Origin: Kumtagia sp964244725
GTDB taxonomy: Bacteria; Pseudomonadota; Alphaproteobacteria; Rhizobiales; Rhizobiaceae
NCBI GenBank assembly: GCA_964244725.1
Contig: CAXTJQ010000007.1
Coordinates: forward strand, 62,001 to 126,000
DNA: 64,000 bases
Direction: 5' to 3'
A program made the position numbers and the translations under genes. Shown here one piece after another: positions 45,161 through 53,202 of the stretch; the stretch's first letter is position 1; every line of letters begins with the position of its first letter. The notes beneath the pieces are model-generated. The model was not told the DNA's origin and did no database searches. It saw nothing but the letters and a program-made list of their open reading frames with translations.

Positions 45161-46394
45161 GTAGCATCTTCGCGAATCCCCCCGAACGCAAAGAGTCTAG
45201 GTAGAGTCGATTGTCGTGATCACGACGAATGGTCCAGACGGCTCCTGCGATAATCATTACAAGAGCCAAAAGTTGCACTTGTCGGATCGGATGGCCGAAC
45301 TCGGAAAAAGCCGACTGTCGTGTAATCAAATCAATAATGAGCGCGATCGGGGCTATCCCCAAGTCGATCGTTGCTGAGACAGGTTGATCATCTCGACGCA
45401 CAAAAGCTTTCGCGAAAAGTATGCTCGCAAAGGTAACAAAAATGCTCGCGACGGCGAGGATAGCTACGGACAAATAAGTCAAAGGAGATGATGAATCTAT
45501 GCAACTTATATTATCCGACCTAACCCATATATTGGATATTAAAACCGATCCAACGATCATTAAGCTCGTGTAAGAACTGTAGAAAGTTGTAGTGGACGCG
45601 GCAACAAATGGCCGACTTTGCAGGGCTATAGGCAGAAGCTTCTTTGCTGTTGCCGCCAAGGTGTTCGCCAACGCAAAGAAAATTCCTGCAAGGGTTGCGA
45701 AGACACAAAGCCAAAAGGACCCACCTCCTTGCGTCTCAGTACCCGACAACTGTGCAGGGAGAAGCGTGCAGACAGCCTGTAACTGCTCTACGGGTAGAGG
45801 CTTTACGGCGAAGTATGCGGTAAGAATGTGTGGCGCAATAGCGAAGAGGATCGCGCTAGTGGCCGTGACTAACAATGGCCGGAACATTGAGTTTGGCGCG
45901 GTCACCTTGTTGCCCGCAGCATCCACAATCCACTCTTCGACAAACCAGTTGCCGGCCCAAATCGTCCAGAGAGGGTGCAAGAAAAAGAAAGCGTAAGCGA
46001 ACGCCTGATTGGGACTCAGGGCCAATGTGACCGCTAAGCACAAAATTGATGCAAGCCAAAAAAGACCGCGCATCCAATGTACCGGATGAATACGGAGCGG
46101 CGATATTGACGGGAGGTGCGGCCTGAATGGCGATCCAAAGATTCGCTCGGCCAGAAAGCGTACAGTTAAAAAGGCTACGATTAAGCGAACAATGAGGTAA
46201 ATGGCGATCGAATAATAAGGAAGAAAAAAACCCTTCAGTAGTGCTTCAAATATGGCGAAAATGACGACCGCGATTAGAGCGATGCGCCAACTCGGCAATC
46301 CAATCAACCGTTCTGAGTAAGCGTCCAATTGCGAAGTTAGGCGCATGCACTTCGTCCCCTTATCGCTGCCCTTTTCGTCGCCATCCGTGAGCAA
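45144..46394 (-). CDS. Unknown multi-spanning membrane protein
   Basis: 416 residues with about nine hydrophobic segments (for example WRIALIAVVIFAIFEALLKGFFLP, FWLCVFATLAGIFFALANTLA, LSVAILAVASIFVTFASILFA). The C-terminus is cytosolic and charged (RRDHDNRLYLDSLRSGG). Lower GC than surroundings suggests recent acquisition. No transporter signature is apparent. It shares a 17-base 3' overlap with the convergent neighbour, which may indicate mutual antisense control. Confidence 0.6.
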   Translation of the reverse strand: MLTDGDEKGSDKGTKCMRLTSQLDAYSERLIGLPSWRIALIAVVIFAIFEALLKGFFLPYYSIAIYLIVRLIVAFLTVRFLAERIFGSPFRPHLPSISPLRIHPVHWMRGLFWLASILCLAVTLALSPNQAFAYAFFFLHPLWTIWAGNWFVEEWIVDAAGNKVTAPNSMFRPLLVTATSAILFAIAPHILTAYFAVKPLPVEQLQAVCTLLPAQLSGTETQGGGSFWLCVFATLAGIFFALANTLAATAKKLLPIALQSRPFVAASTTTFYSSYTSLMIVGSVLISNIWVRSDNISCIDSSSPLTYLSVAILAVASIFVTFASILFAKAFVRRDDQPVSATIDLGIAPIALIIDLITRQSAFSEFGHPIRQVQLLALVMIIAGAVWTIRRDHDNRLYLDSLRSGGFAKMLLKDAE

Positions 46395-46787
46395 GTTTTC
46401 CTACCCTAATGCACCGGAACTGCGGGAGCCACGGCTAAAATCCTCGCCAAAGCCGATCTCGTCGCAGATTCGAGTGTTGATCGAAATGCAACGCGTCGAC
46501 TCGCGTTTCAATACGGTTCCTGAAGTCGAAATTGGACGATTAAGCCTTAGCTAATGCCCGGACCGGACTGCGCGCTTCCCATGTCTACCCGCACGATCCG
46601 CCCGGTAAGGCGGACCCATGTGTTGTCATTAATCGGACGCGCTGCAACGGCAGCTTAACATAGGCTTCGAGCCCCGCCCGAACCGGCGGGGCTCAGGCCG
46701 TGATCGCCCGCCCTGAAAGGGCCGCAGTCGACCAGTGCAGAATCAAGAACATGGATGCGACACATCCAAGCTCGCGTGGCTTAAGAA
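46395..46787. other. Intergenic region with one strong hairpin
   Basis: 393 bases without a supportable gene. A perfect 10-base stem GAGCCCCGCC/GGCGGGGCTC (46669-46694, 6-base loop) lies about 95 bases past the frameshifted transporter. It has no T-run, so it could be a terminator remnant. Confidence 0.5.
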
Positions 46788-47380
46788 TTAAGCGGCGGCC
46801 TTGTGTTCCTCCCGCGCCGCTTCCCAGACTTCGCGCGCGGCGTCGACGTTCATGGCGGCGATACCTAAACCAACAATCACGTCCGGCCATGCCGGAGCGT
46901 GTAGGCCGTCACAAAGCCGGTGACGATAATGGCGACATTGGCAACAGCATCGTTTCGGGCCGACAGGAAGGCCGCCCGCGTCAGGCTTCCGCTGTGGGCG
47001 CGAAACCGCGCCAGCATATAAGCGCAGGATAGATTGACCAGCAGCGCGCCGCCCCCCGTCAGCGACAGGGCGAACGGTTCGGGCGGCACAGGATTGTTCA
47101 ACTTGCTCCACAGCGCCCACAGCAGCGCTAGCGCAGGTATAAGCAGTATCCCCGCCAGCCCCATGCCGACGCGGGCGCGGGCTTTCAAGGACCAGCCAAG
47201 AGCGAGGGCGATCAGCAGGTTGACCGAGGCGTCCTCCAGAAAATCAACACTATCGGCAAACAGCGATACCGAGCCGATGGACAGGGCCACGTCAAACTCC
47301 ACTCCAAAATAGGCGAGGTTCAACAGCGCGACGATTAAAACGGTGCGCCGAAGCGCAGCATTGGGGCCCAGGGCAATCAT
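46788..47380 (-). pseudogene. Cation efflux (CDF-like) transporter, frameshifted
   Basis: The frame from ATG 47380 (ALRRTVLIVALLNLAYFGVEF, SLFADSVDFLEDASVNLLIALALGW, NDAVANVAIIVTGFVTAYT) stops early after 167 residues near 46880. The expected C-terminus PAWPDVIVGLGIAAMNVDAAREVWEAA is found intact in another frame from about 46900 down to 46788. One indel near position 46895 joins them. Without it the protein would be a roughly 197-residue cation transporter of the CDF type. The gene is either inactivated or the read has an error. Confidence 0.75.
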
Positions 47381-47517
47381 GGTCGAACCCTATTACAAAA
47401 GCGGGTTGCCGCCTTCGGCGCAGAAATCAACAGTTTAGCAAACGTGCGAGATAGCCGTGGTCGGTAGACAAACCGGTTTGGTGCAAAGCTGCCGGCAATA
47501 CACGTGCCGGCCCAGGG

Positions 47518-47820
47518 TTATGCCGAAGCAAGCGGGCTGATGCCCCAATATTGAATCGGCGTCGGGCCGGCCGTCATCGCCGCCAGCCTGTCCAGATCAC
47601 CTTGTTCGCTGCGGAAACTGACATAGGCATGGTGATGCTTGGCCGTCTCCCATTCCTGGAGAAGGATGAACTCGTTTTTGACGGTGTCGCTCTTTAGAAG
47701 ACGTATGTTGATGAAGCCATCGTGCGTTTTAGTCTCCGGGAACATTCCCCCAAGCGTTTGAACAAACTCGTCGACACATTCCGGCTTGATATTCCAAAGG
47801 ACTGTGCAGAGAACGGACAT
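47518..47820 (-). CDS. Antibiotic biosynthesis monooxygenase (ABM) domain protein
   Basis: 100 residues in the ferredoxin-like ABM fold: MSVLCTVLWNIKPECVDEF, GFINIRLLKSDTVKNEFILLQEWETAKHHHAYVSF. These small proteins oxidise quinols or related aromatics without cofactor; the substrate here is unknown. It is divergent from the tetR gene and probably shares its operator region (47902-47942), suggesting control by that regulator. Confidence 0.8.
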   Translation of the reverse strand: MSVLCTVLWNIKPECVDEFVQTLGGMFPETKTHDGFINIRLLKSDTVKNEFILLQEWETAKHHHAYVSFRSEQGDLDRLAAMTAGPTPIQYWGISPLASA

Positions 47821-47901
47821 TTCTAATTCCTCTTGTGTCGTCGCCCGTTGGGCGACGGAGTGACGCTTGCCGATACTCGTCGGCAGCGGCTATCAGATCA
47901 C

Positions 47902-47942
47902 GTAGCGACTGCTACATAGCATTGAACCGTAGCAGGTGCTAC
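47902..47942. promoter_or_regulatory. Two GTAGC-N4-GCTAC palindromes (TetR operators)
   Basis: GTAGCGACTGCTAC (47902-47915) and GTAGCAGGTGCTAC (47929-47942) are two copies of the same palindrome, centres 27 bases apart, ending 11 bases before the tetR ATG and about 80 bases from the divergent ABM gene. This is the layout of an autoregulating TetR repressor with a divergent target. Confidence 0.8.
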
Positions 47943-47952
47943 AGGGAATCGC

Positions 47953-48528
47953 ATGAAAGTTCGCAACGACCGCCGGCAAGCCGCCATCGAACGCATGGCC
48001 GATCATGTTTTGGCAGAAGGCTTGGGCGCTGCGACCCTCAGGCCGCTGGCTGCCGCTGCGGGCACAAGCGATAGGATGCTGCTCTACTATTTCGCGGACA
48101 AGGACGAACTACTTACCGCCACACTCGACAGAGTCGCGGAGCGAATGATCGTGGTGCTGGACAAGGCGATCCCCGCTGGGTCTCAGCAATCCTTCGACGC
48201 TTTATTGAATCAGGCTTGGGCGGCACTGGCGTCCGAGAGTTTGCAGACGTTCATGCCCTTATGGCTTGACCTGGCTGCCGGGGCGGCGCGGGGCCTTCAA
48301 CCACATCGCGACGTCGCCGGCAGAATTGCGGACGGCTTTCTCTCCTGGGTGACGATCCGCCTGCTACCGGAAGAGGACGGCAAGCCATCCACGTTGGCAC
48401 CTCTGTTCCTGACGATCATCGAGGGATCGTACCTTCTCAGCGCGGTTGGTCGAGACAAGATCGCGAACATCGCAATCAGCCAAATCCAGCTTTTACTCAG
48501 CGCTAATCCGGCCTCGGCAACCCATTGA
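47953..48528 (+). CDS. TetR-family transcriptional regulator
   Basis: 191 residues. The N-terminal HTH is RRQAAIERMADHVLAEGLGAATLRPLAAAAGTSDRMLLYYFADKDELL, standard TetR. The C-terminal half is helical and binds an unknown ligand. It starts 11 bases after the second of two identical palindromes and is divergent from the ABM monooxygenase; the SDR gene further right is oriented toward it. Confidence 0.9.
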   Translation: MKVRNDRRQAAIERMADHVLAEGLGAATLRPLAAAAGTSDRMLLYYFADKDELLTATLDRVAERMIVVLDKAIPAGSQQSFDALLNQAWAALASESLQTFMPLWLDLAAGAARGLQPHRDVAGRIADGFLSWVTIRLLPEEDGKPSTLAPLFLTIIEGSYLLSAVGRDKIANIAISQIQLLLSANPASATH

Positions 48529-48766
48529 CCGGCGGATGGGCAGGCGGCAACCTGTCGTTGATCGCCGAAACGCGGCTTAAAGAATCGTTGACCAGTCGCC
48601 CGCCAGTCATCCATTCGTCCTCAAGCTGCTGCGGCGAACGATGGACGGCAGTTGCAACCGTATGACGGGCAGGCCTGCTGACAAGGATGAACCTGTCATC
48701 GCCGCCAAACGGTCGAGCCGTCGCCCGGCGTTGTTGCACCTGGAAGCTTCCGTCATCGCCAGCCGG

Positions 48767-49579
48767 CTACAGTGCGGGCATGGCACCGCCATCGATATGT
48801 AGGTCGATACCCGTAATATAGCTGGTAAGCGGGCTGCACAGGAACGCGACGGCCCTGGCGATGTCCTCGGGTCGGCCGACCGTACCAGTCGGCACCTCAA
48901 AGACGTTCGGCAAGACGGCGCGCTCGATCTCCTTCCATGGCGCATCGACAGCGGCCCAACCCTTATCACTCGCCATCTTGCGAAAAGCTGCTTCAAGTTT
49001 CGGCGTTAGGATCGTACCAGGCGAGATGGCGTTGACCGTGATCCCGTTGCCAGCAGCCGCCTTGGACAGCGATTTGGTGAGATTATTCATGGCGGCTTTG
49101 CATGCCGAATAGTCCGGCCCGGTCGCTGGCGGCAGGGTTCCGGCGAGGCTCGAGACGTTCACGACACGACCCCAGCCGGCAGCACGCATCTTCGGCAGAA
49201 GATGGTTGGTCAGCCTGACCGCCGCCACGACGTTGCGATCGAAGGCGGCAATCCATGCCTCGATCGGCGTCTCCTCCCAAACGTGCTTCTCGCCTGATCC
49301 GCCGGCATTGTTGACGAGGATGTCGACGCCCCCAAGCAAGCGTTCGCTGTCCGTGACGATTTTTGCAATCGCCTCATCATCGGTCAGGTCGCCCGTCACC
49401 ACGACTGCCGTGCCGCCCTGGTCGATGATCGACGCTGCCACAGTCTGCGCTCGGTTAGAATCGCGACCGTGAATGGCGACCGTGACCCCTTCTTCCGCCA
49501 GAGTTCGCGCGATGGTCTCACCAATGCCGATGCTGCTGCCGCTGATCAGCGCGCGTTTTCCTTTGAGCTGCAAATCCAT
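48767..49579 (-). CDS. SDR-family oxidoreductase
   Basis: 270 residues, a classical short-chain dehydrogenase: cofactor motif ALISGSSIGIGETIA, DILVNNAGG, catalytic Ser in NVSSLAG, YSACK (Tyr-x3-Lys), and the C-terminal TGIDLHIDGGAMPAL. It prefers NADP(H) or NAD(H) on an unknown alcohol or ketone. It lies in the same cargo block as the ABM and TetR genes, separated from tetR by 238 bases with no gene. Confidence 0.88.
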   Translation of the reverse strand: MDLQLKGKRALISGSSIGIGETIARTLAEEGVTVAIHGRDSNRAQTVAASIIDQGGTAVVVTGDLTDDEAIAKIVTDSERLLGGVDILVNNAGGSGEKHVWEETPIEAWIAAFDRNVVAAVRLTNHLLPKMRAAGWGRVVNVSSLAGTLPPATGPDYSACKAAMNNLTKSLSKAAAGNGITVNAISPGTILTPKLEAAFRKMASDKGWAAVDAPWKEIERAVLPNVFEVPTGTVGRPEDIARAVAFLCSPLTSYITGIDLHIDGGAMPAL

Positions 49580-49995
49580 AAAATCATAATAAGCAACTGA
49601 CGGCCGTCTTTACCAGCACTTCGTCTAAAGCCGACAGACCGCAATCCACCCAAGCAGCCGGTGCACACATTTTTGCACCGGGTTTCCGGCCCTGCCTTTT
49701 CAATCGCTTGCGCGGTGCGGAAGTCAGGTGCAAAATTTCGGCGTAGTTGGCCTTGTGCCCGCGTAACATGCCGAGGCTCTGCGGCTGGCCGGTGACGACA
49801 AGACGCACAGCGAAACGGCCAAGGGCTGTACGGGTCGCGCTCGACCATCATGCGGTTGGAGGAAAGCCAGGAAGAACAAATCGTTGCTAAGAAACAATTA
49901 TGCAACAGCGCGGTTTCATGATGTTGAAGCCTTCAGGGATCGGCGTAATTTGACACCTGTAAAATTATTGGAAGCGGCATAGGAAAGGGCGTATA
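49580..49995. other. Intergenic region with left copy of a 27-base direct repeat
   Basis: 416 bases. It contains short frames on the minus strand that look like decayed coding sequence (NRMMVERDPYSPWPF) but no intact gene. The direct repeat at 49831-49857 recurs at 50938-50964. Confidence 0.5.
49831..49857 (+). repeat. 27-base direct repeat, left copy
   Basis: Matches 50938-50964 at 25 of 27 positions; core GTCGCGCTCGACCATCA. The two copies flank a 1.1-kb cassette of three small genes. Read on the minus strand both encode NRxMVERD, so the repeats may be fragments of one gene. Confidence 0.7.
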
Positions 49996-50199
49996 GTGGC
50001 TCAAAGATCAGCGGCACCTGTTCGAGAAAGTATGCCCATGAGTGGCAATGAAAAACTCTTGGCTGACATCAAGAGAGTCGTGGAAGAGGTCAATCAGCCC
50101 ATGGAGCAGCGGCTGAAGGACCATTTCGCTAAGGGCCTTAAAGACCTGGGAGACGAGATAAAAGGTGTCTTGAGAAACGGTATCGCGCCGCGCCCGTAG
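49996..50199 (+). CDS. Small hypothetical protein, coiled coil
   Basis: 67 residues; after MSGNEKLLADIKRVVEEVNQPMEQRLKDHFAKGLKDLGDEIKGVLRNG the pattern is an amphipathic helix. ATG 50038 (MSGNEK) is an alternative start. It is followed after 10 bases by a small membrane-protein gene, so they may act together. No family recognised. Confidence 0.5.
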   Translation: MAQRSAAPVRESMPMSGNEKLLADIKRVVEEVNQPMEQRLKDHFAKGLKDLGDEIKGVLRNGIAPRP

Positions 50200-50209
50200 C
50201 CATGCCCTG

Positions 50210-50539
50210 ATGCCTTCCGAAGAAATCAACCTGATCGACTTGGAAGCCCTAGGAAGGTTCGGCATAGGGGCAAAAACAAACGCCCTCTATTTCGATGGCC
50301 AAAGAGTTCACACCGACGCCGTTATTGGCCTTACCAAATTTCAGAAATTGATCGCTCTTTCGGTTAGCGTAGCCACGATCGTGGCTGCTTTAGCCACCGT
50401 GGTCTATAGCGGAACCTATGTCTACGACACGCTTCTGCGCCCCGAAGCGCTCGCCAGAGGTCGGCCCGCTGCTGCCCAGCCCCAGCCCTTTGCTCCTCCT
50501 GAAATCATTCTACCTGCTTCCATGACTACCCGCCGATGA
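50210..50539 (+). CDS. Small single-pass membrane protein
   Basis: 109 residues with one helix (LIALSVSVATIVAALATVVYSGTYVYD, about 46-72) and a Pro-rich tail (AAAQPQPFAPPEIILPAS). It immediately follows the coiled-coil gene on the same strand. Function unknown. Confidence 0.5.
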   Translation: MPSEEINLIDLEALGRFGIGAKTNALYFDGQRVHTDAVIGLTKFQKLIALSVSVATIVAALATVVYSGTYVYDTLLRPEALARGRPAAAQPQPFAPPEIILPASMTTRR

Positions 50540-50557
50540 GCCGCGCCATGAACAGCG

Positions 50558-50902
50558 TCAGGCAGAAGGAGCTTGCGGCGACCGACCCGGAAGCCGCGTA
50601 GGGGACGGCGCGCTCGATCCAGACACCTCAAACGGCCCGGCCGCATTCTTCACTAACCGATCGTATGAACTTCCATGCACACGCCGTAGCAGCGTTACCG
50701 TCTGCTCATTATCTAGCGGCAGCCGATCGAGCGCATCGAACGCCACCTTGAACAGCGTCGCGGCGATCATCGACCAGGGCGCGGCCTCCCCATCGTCACG
50801 GTCGAACAGCTTCACCATGAATTTATGGACGAGCGGCGCAGCATCCGCCGCCGTTGACGGCGCTTTTGCTTTGGTCTTTGGTCTGTATGGCGTCCTTTTC
50901 AT
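50558..50902 (-). CDS. Hypothetical basic protein
   Basis: 114 residues starting MKRTPYRPKTKAKAPSTA, a basic disordered tail, followed by a helical region (FMVKLFDRDDGEAAPWSMIAATLFKVAFDALDRLPLDNEQTVTLLRR). It is convergent with the preceding pair and may belong to the transfer region. No family recognised. Confidence 0.5.
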   Translation of the reverse strand: MKRTPYRPKTKAKAPSTAADAAPLVHKFMVKLFDRDDGEAAPWSMIAATLFKVAFDALDRLPLDNEQTVTLLRRVHGSSYDRLVKNAAGPFEVSGSSAPSPTRLPGRSPQAPSA

Positions 50903-50937
50903 GCTTTTAGTGTAACATGAATTGGCTAGGTGTTGCT

Positions 50938-50964
50938 CGTGTCGCGCTCGACCATCACGCGGTT
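50938..50964 (+). repeat. 27-base direct repeat, right copy
   Basis: Right-hand partner of 49831-49857 (25/27 identity), located just before the pyrimidine-rich region. Confidence 0.7.
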
Positions 50965-51120
50965 TCTGGAAGCGCCGAGCCGCTAGAATGGCATATCGTC
51001 ATTTGCGCCAGGGGTGTCCGGCTCCGCGTAATCGCTTTGTTTTTTCGAGTCCGGTCGGTCTCCGACGCGCTACCATTGTATTTCGCCATTTGCCTCACGA
51101 CGCTGTCCGGCCTGTTGTCC

Positions 51121-51480
51121 CTTCATCGTCTCGTTCGCCTCGTCCGGTTTTTCGTTTTTCTTCGACCCCTCGGGTCTTGTTTCTTGCTCCTTTGTCTGTC
51201 GGGCGCTTCGGCGTTCCGCTCAGCGTCCCTGCCGTTTCCTGCTTTGTTTCGTCTCCTTCTTCGTTCGTCTCTCGTTGCCTTGTGTCCGCGTCTTTCCTCC
51301 TGCCTTTGCTGCCCGTTTGCCTTTTCTATCGCTTTTTCCTGGCTTTTCCGTTCCCTCTTGTCCGTTCGTCGCTGGCTTCTTCCTTCGCGTTTGCTCTTGT
51401 TCCCAGCTCCTTCTCTGATCCTTGCCTCTGTCGTCGCTGGCTTCTCCTGTTTCGTCTCGTTCGTTCTCTGCCCCCCTTTT
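51121..51480 (+). other. Adenine-depleted, pyrimidine-rich tract
   Basis: Within 360 bases the plus strand has only six adenines and roughly four-fifths pyrimidines, unlike every other part of the window. Frames on both strands translate to low-complexity peptides (Arg/Glu/Lys-rich on the minus strand, Ser/Phe/Leu-rich on the plus strand), so I do not treat it as coding. It directly precedes the palindromes of the candidate transfer origin. Confidence 0.75.
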
Positions 51481-51500
51481 CTCTGCGTTCCGCAAGATGT

Positions 51501-51555
51501 GTGCTGTAATACAGCACCCACTTGGCAAGGGGGCCCGCTAGCGCGCCCCCGTTGC
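51501..51555. other. Candidate origin of transfer (oriT)
   Basis: A perfect palindrome GTGCTGTA-A-TACAGCAC (51501-51517) is followed by CACTTGGCAAG and then a long hairpin (51525-51555) built from GCAA-GGGGGC-c-CGC, TA, GCG-c-GCCCCC and TTGC. Tandem inverted repeats beside a short unpaired nick region are typical of relaxase targets. The minus strand reads CCAAGTGGG between them, loosely like the AAGTGCG nick context of RSF1010-type origins. The relaxase gene is 10 kb away. Assignment is inference. Confidence 0.45.
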
Positions 51556-51884
51556 ATCCCCCCGGCCCGTGGCGCTTCCCGGCATCGAGCCGGATCAGCA
51601 CCATTCAAACGTATCGTCGTTTGATCCCTCGCGGGAGACTGCGCTCTCCCTGCACCCATCGCTCAAAGGACCTTTCGCGGCCCCTTGATACCCACTCGCC
51701 AGACCTGGAGACTTCCCTCTCCACCGGCACCGGACCATGGACAAACGGAGCGGCCGTTCGATCGCCGCTCGGCGGGCGCATTCCTGCTCCCCCGAGACCC
51801 CCATGACCAAAGGCGATTTCGATCTCCCCTGGACCCCATCGATCAACGCGCGCACTGGACCCAATCTGGCAGCTGCCGCGATTA
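51556..51884. other. Intergenic region between candidate oriT and toxin-antitoxin promoter
   Basis: About 330 bases with no supportable gene; short overlapping frames on both strands lack ribosome sites and family patterns. Confidence 0.4.
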
Positions 51885-51914
51885 TTGACATTGTACGGTA
51901 TTTCCCCGTACAAT
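51885..51914 (+). promoter_or_regulatory. Promoter with overlapping operator of the DUF1778/GNAT module
   Basis: TTGACA (51885-51890), an 18-base spacer and TACAAT (51909-51914) make a near-consensus sigma70 promoter. The inverted repeat TTGTACGG (51891-51898) / CCGTACAA (51906-51913) fills the spacer and the -10, so a bound antitoxin would block the polymerase. AGAGG lies before the ATG at 51932. Confidence 0.85.
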
Positions 51915-51931
51915 CGGAATAGAGGTGCAAA

Positions 51932-52219
51932 ATGAGTGAAGCAATGATCCGTTCCGCCCGTCTCGATGCCAGGCTTCCGCCGGAGGCCTTGACGGTCATC
52001 CGCCGCGCCGCCGAAATCCAAGGCCGCTCGGTAAGTGATTTTGTCGTGGCGGCGGCTCAGGAGGCGGCGCATCGAGCCATTGAAGAGGTTCAGATCATTC
52101 GCCTATCGGTCGAAGATCAGCGGTCTGTCGCAGCGGCTATCCTCGAACCTGCCGCGCCGAACGCAGCGTTGCGCCGTGCTGTCGCGCGCCACCGAAAGCT
52201 GATTCCGGGCCAAGGGTGA
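51932..52219 (+). CDS. DUF1778 antitoxin (TacA-like, ribbon-helix-helix)
   Basis: 95 residues. The ribbon-helix-helix N-terminus SARLDARLPPEALTVIRRAAEIQGRSVSDFVVAAAQEAAHRAI is followed by a C-terminal toxin-neutralising segment (LSVEDQRSVAAAILEPAAPNAALRRAVARHRKL). It is the DNA-binding antitoxin partner of the GNAT toxin that starts in a GTGA overlap, and probably represses its own promoter through the TTGTACGG inverted repeat. Confidence 0.9.
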   Translation: MSEAMIRSARLDARLPPEALTVIRRAAEIQGRSVSDFVVAAAQEAAHRAIEEVQIIRLSVEDQRSVAAAILEPAAPNAALRRAVARHRKLIPGQG

Positions 52220-52716
52220 CCGGCCAGTTTTGGATAGAGCCCCTCGGCAACCGCGACCGTTCCAGCTTTTATTGCGGCGTTGAGCCGCTTGACCGCTACT
52301 TCCAGCAGCAGGTCACGCAGGACATTCGCCGACGTGTGTCCAATTGCTTCGTCGCAGTCGATGACGCGCAAACAATCGCAGGCTACTACACGTTCGCTGC
52401 TGCTGGATTAGCGCTTACCGAGCTTTCACCAGAGACGGCCAAGCGCCTTCCTCGCTATCCTTTGTTGCCCGCCGCGCTTATCGGAAGACTGGCCATCGAC
52501 CAACGATTTCGCCGGCAGGGGTTGGGCAGCGCGCTCGTAGCGGATGCAGGATTGCGCTCATTAACTGCCGATCCAGCAATCTTTGCTCTGGTGGTGGATG
52601 CTAAGGACCAAACCGCGTTCTCATTCTATCGGCATTTAGGGTTTCAGCCCTTTATCAGCAGACCGAACGCACTGTTCCTGCCGACAGCAACGATTGCGGC
52701 AGCTCAATCAGGTTGA
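52216..52716 (+). CDS. GNAT-family acetyltransferase toxin (TacT-like)
   Basis: 166 residues from GTG 52216. The acetyl-CoA site is IGRLAIDQRFRRQGLGSALVADA (RRQGLG as the pyrophosphate loop), with FALVVDAKDQTAFSFYRHLGFQPF near the end containing the conserved Tyr. TacT-type toxins acetylate the amino group of charged tRNAs and stop translation. Paired with the DUF1778 antitoxin, this helps keep the mobile element in the population. Confidence 0.9.
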   Translation: MTGQFWIEPLGNRDRSSFYCGVEPLDRYFQQQVTQDIRRRVSNCFVAVDDAQTIAGYYTFAAAGLALTELSPETAKRLPRYPLLPAALIGRLAIDQRFRRQGLGSALVADAGLRSLTADPAIFALVVDAKDQTAFSFYRHLGFQPFISRPNALFLPTATIAAAQSG

Positions 52717-52743
52717 ACCTTTCCTGTTTGCGGATGCAGACAC

Positions 52744-53202
52744 TCACGCATTCGGGTCTAAGAATGTGGTAATGGCTTTTTTCAAGTGTTCCCGCTGCGT
52801 GGGCGGCGTGTCACATTCCCACACGACAAACACCTGCCATCCTTCCTCCCAAAGTTTCCGCACCGAGGTCGCATCCCTCGCTATGTTACGAGCAATCTTT
52901 TGCCGCCAATATTCGGTATTGCTTTTGGATTGTCGAGTTCCCCGCCGACAGTCGTGGCCATGCCAGAAGCAGCCATGAACAAAAATCACTTTCCTACGAC
53001 CGACAAAAACCAGATCAGGAGTCCCAGGAAGCTCTTTTCGATGAAGCCTGAAACGATAGCCTAATTGATGAACGAGTCGCCGAACAATCAACTCGGGTTT
53101 GGTATCTTTCCCCCTCACGTGTGACATCGCCTTACTTACGGCGGGCTTCACGCCTTCCCATCGCCTCGATTTGCGATCAGGCAAAATCCCGCCTACCTGC
53201 AA
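52744..53202 (-). CDS. vsr: Very short patch repair (Vsr) endonuclease
   Basis: 152 residues. Features are MSHVRGKDTKPELIVRRLVHQLGYRFRLH, the active-site PGTPDLVFVGRRKVIFVHGCFWHGHDCRRG and YWRQKIARN. Vsr nicks next to T:G mismatches arising by deamination of 5-methylcytosine, protecting the host from mutations caused by the linked C5-methyltransferase. It is the last gene of the dcm-mcrB-mcrC-vsr operon. The start at 53202 overlaps mcrC by 26 bases; ATG 53127 is too short to include the usual first helix. Confidence 0.93.
   Translation of the reverse strand: MQVGGILPDRKSRRWEGVKPAVSKAMSHVRGKDTKPELIVRRLVHQLGYRFRLHRKELPGTPDLVFVGRRKVIFVHGCFWHGHDCRRGTRQSKSNTEYWRQKIARNIARDATSVRKLWEEGWQVFVVWECDTPPTQREHLKKAITTFLDPNA

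Noticed and set aside
49546..49905. Short minus-strand frames left of the cassette
   Set aside because: They start within the SDR gene or lack ribosome sites; at most decayed coding sequence.
51123..51659. A 178-codon Arg/Lys/Glu-rich frame on the minus strand
   Set aside because: Its composition follows from the adenine-poor tract; several frames are open at once and there is no ribosome site. Treated as compositional.
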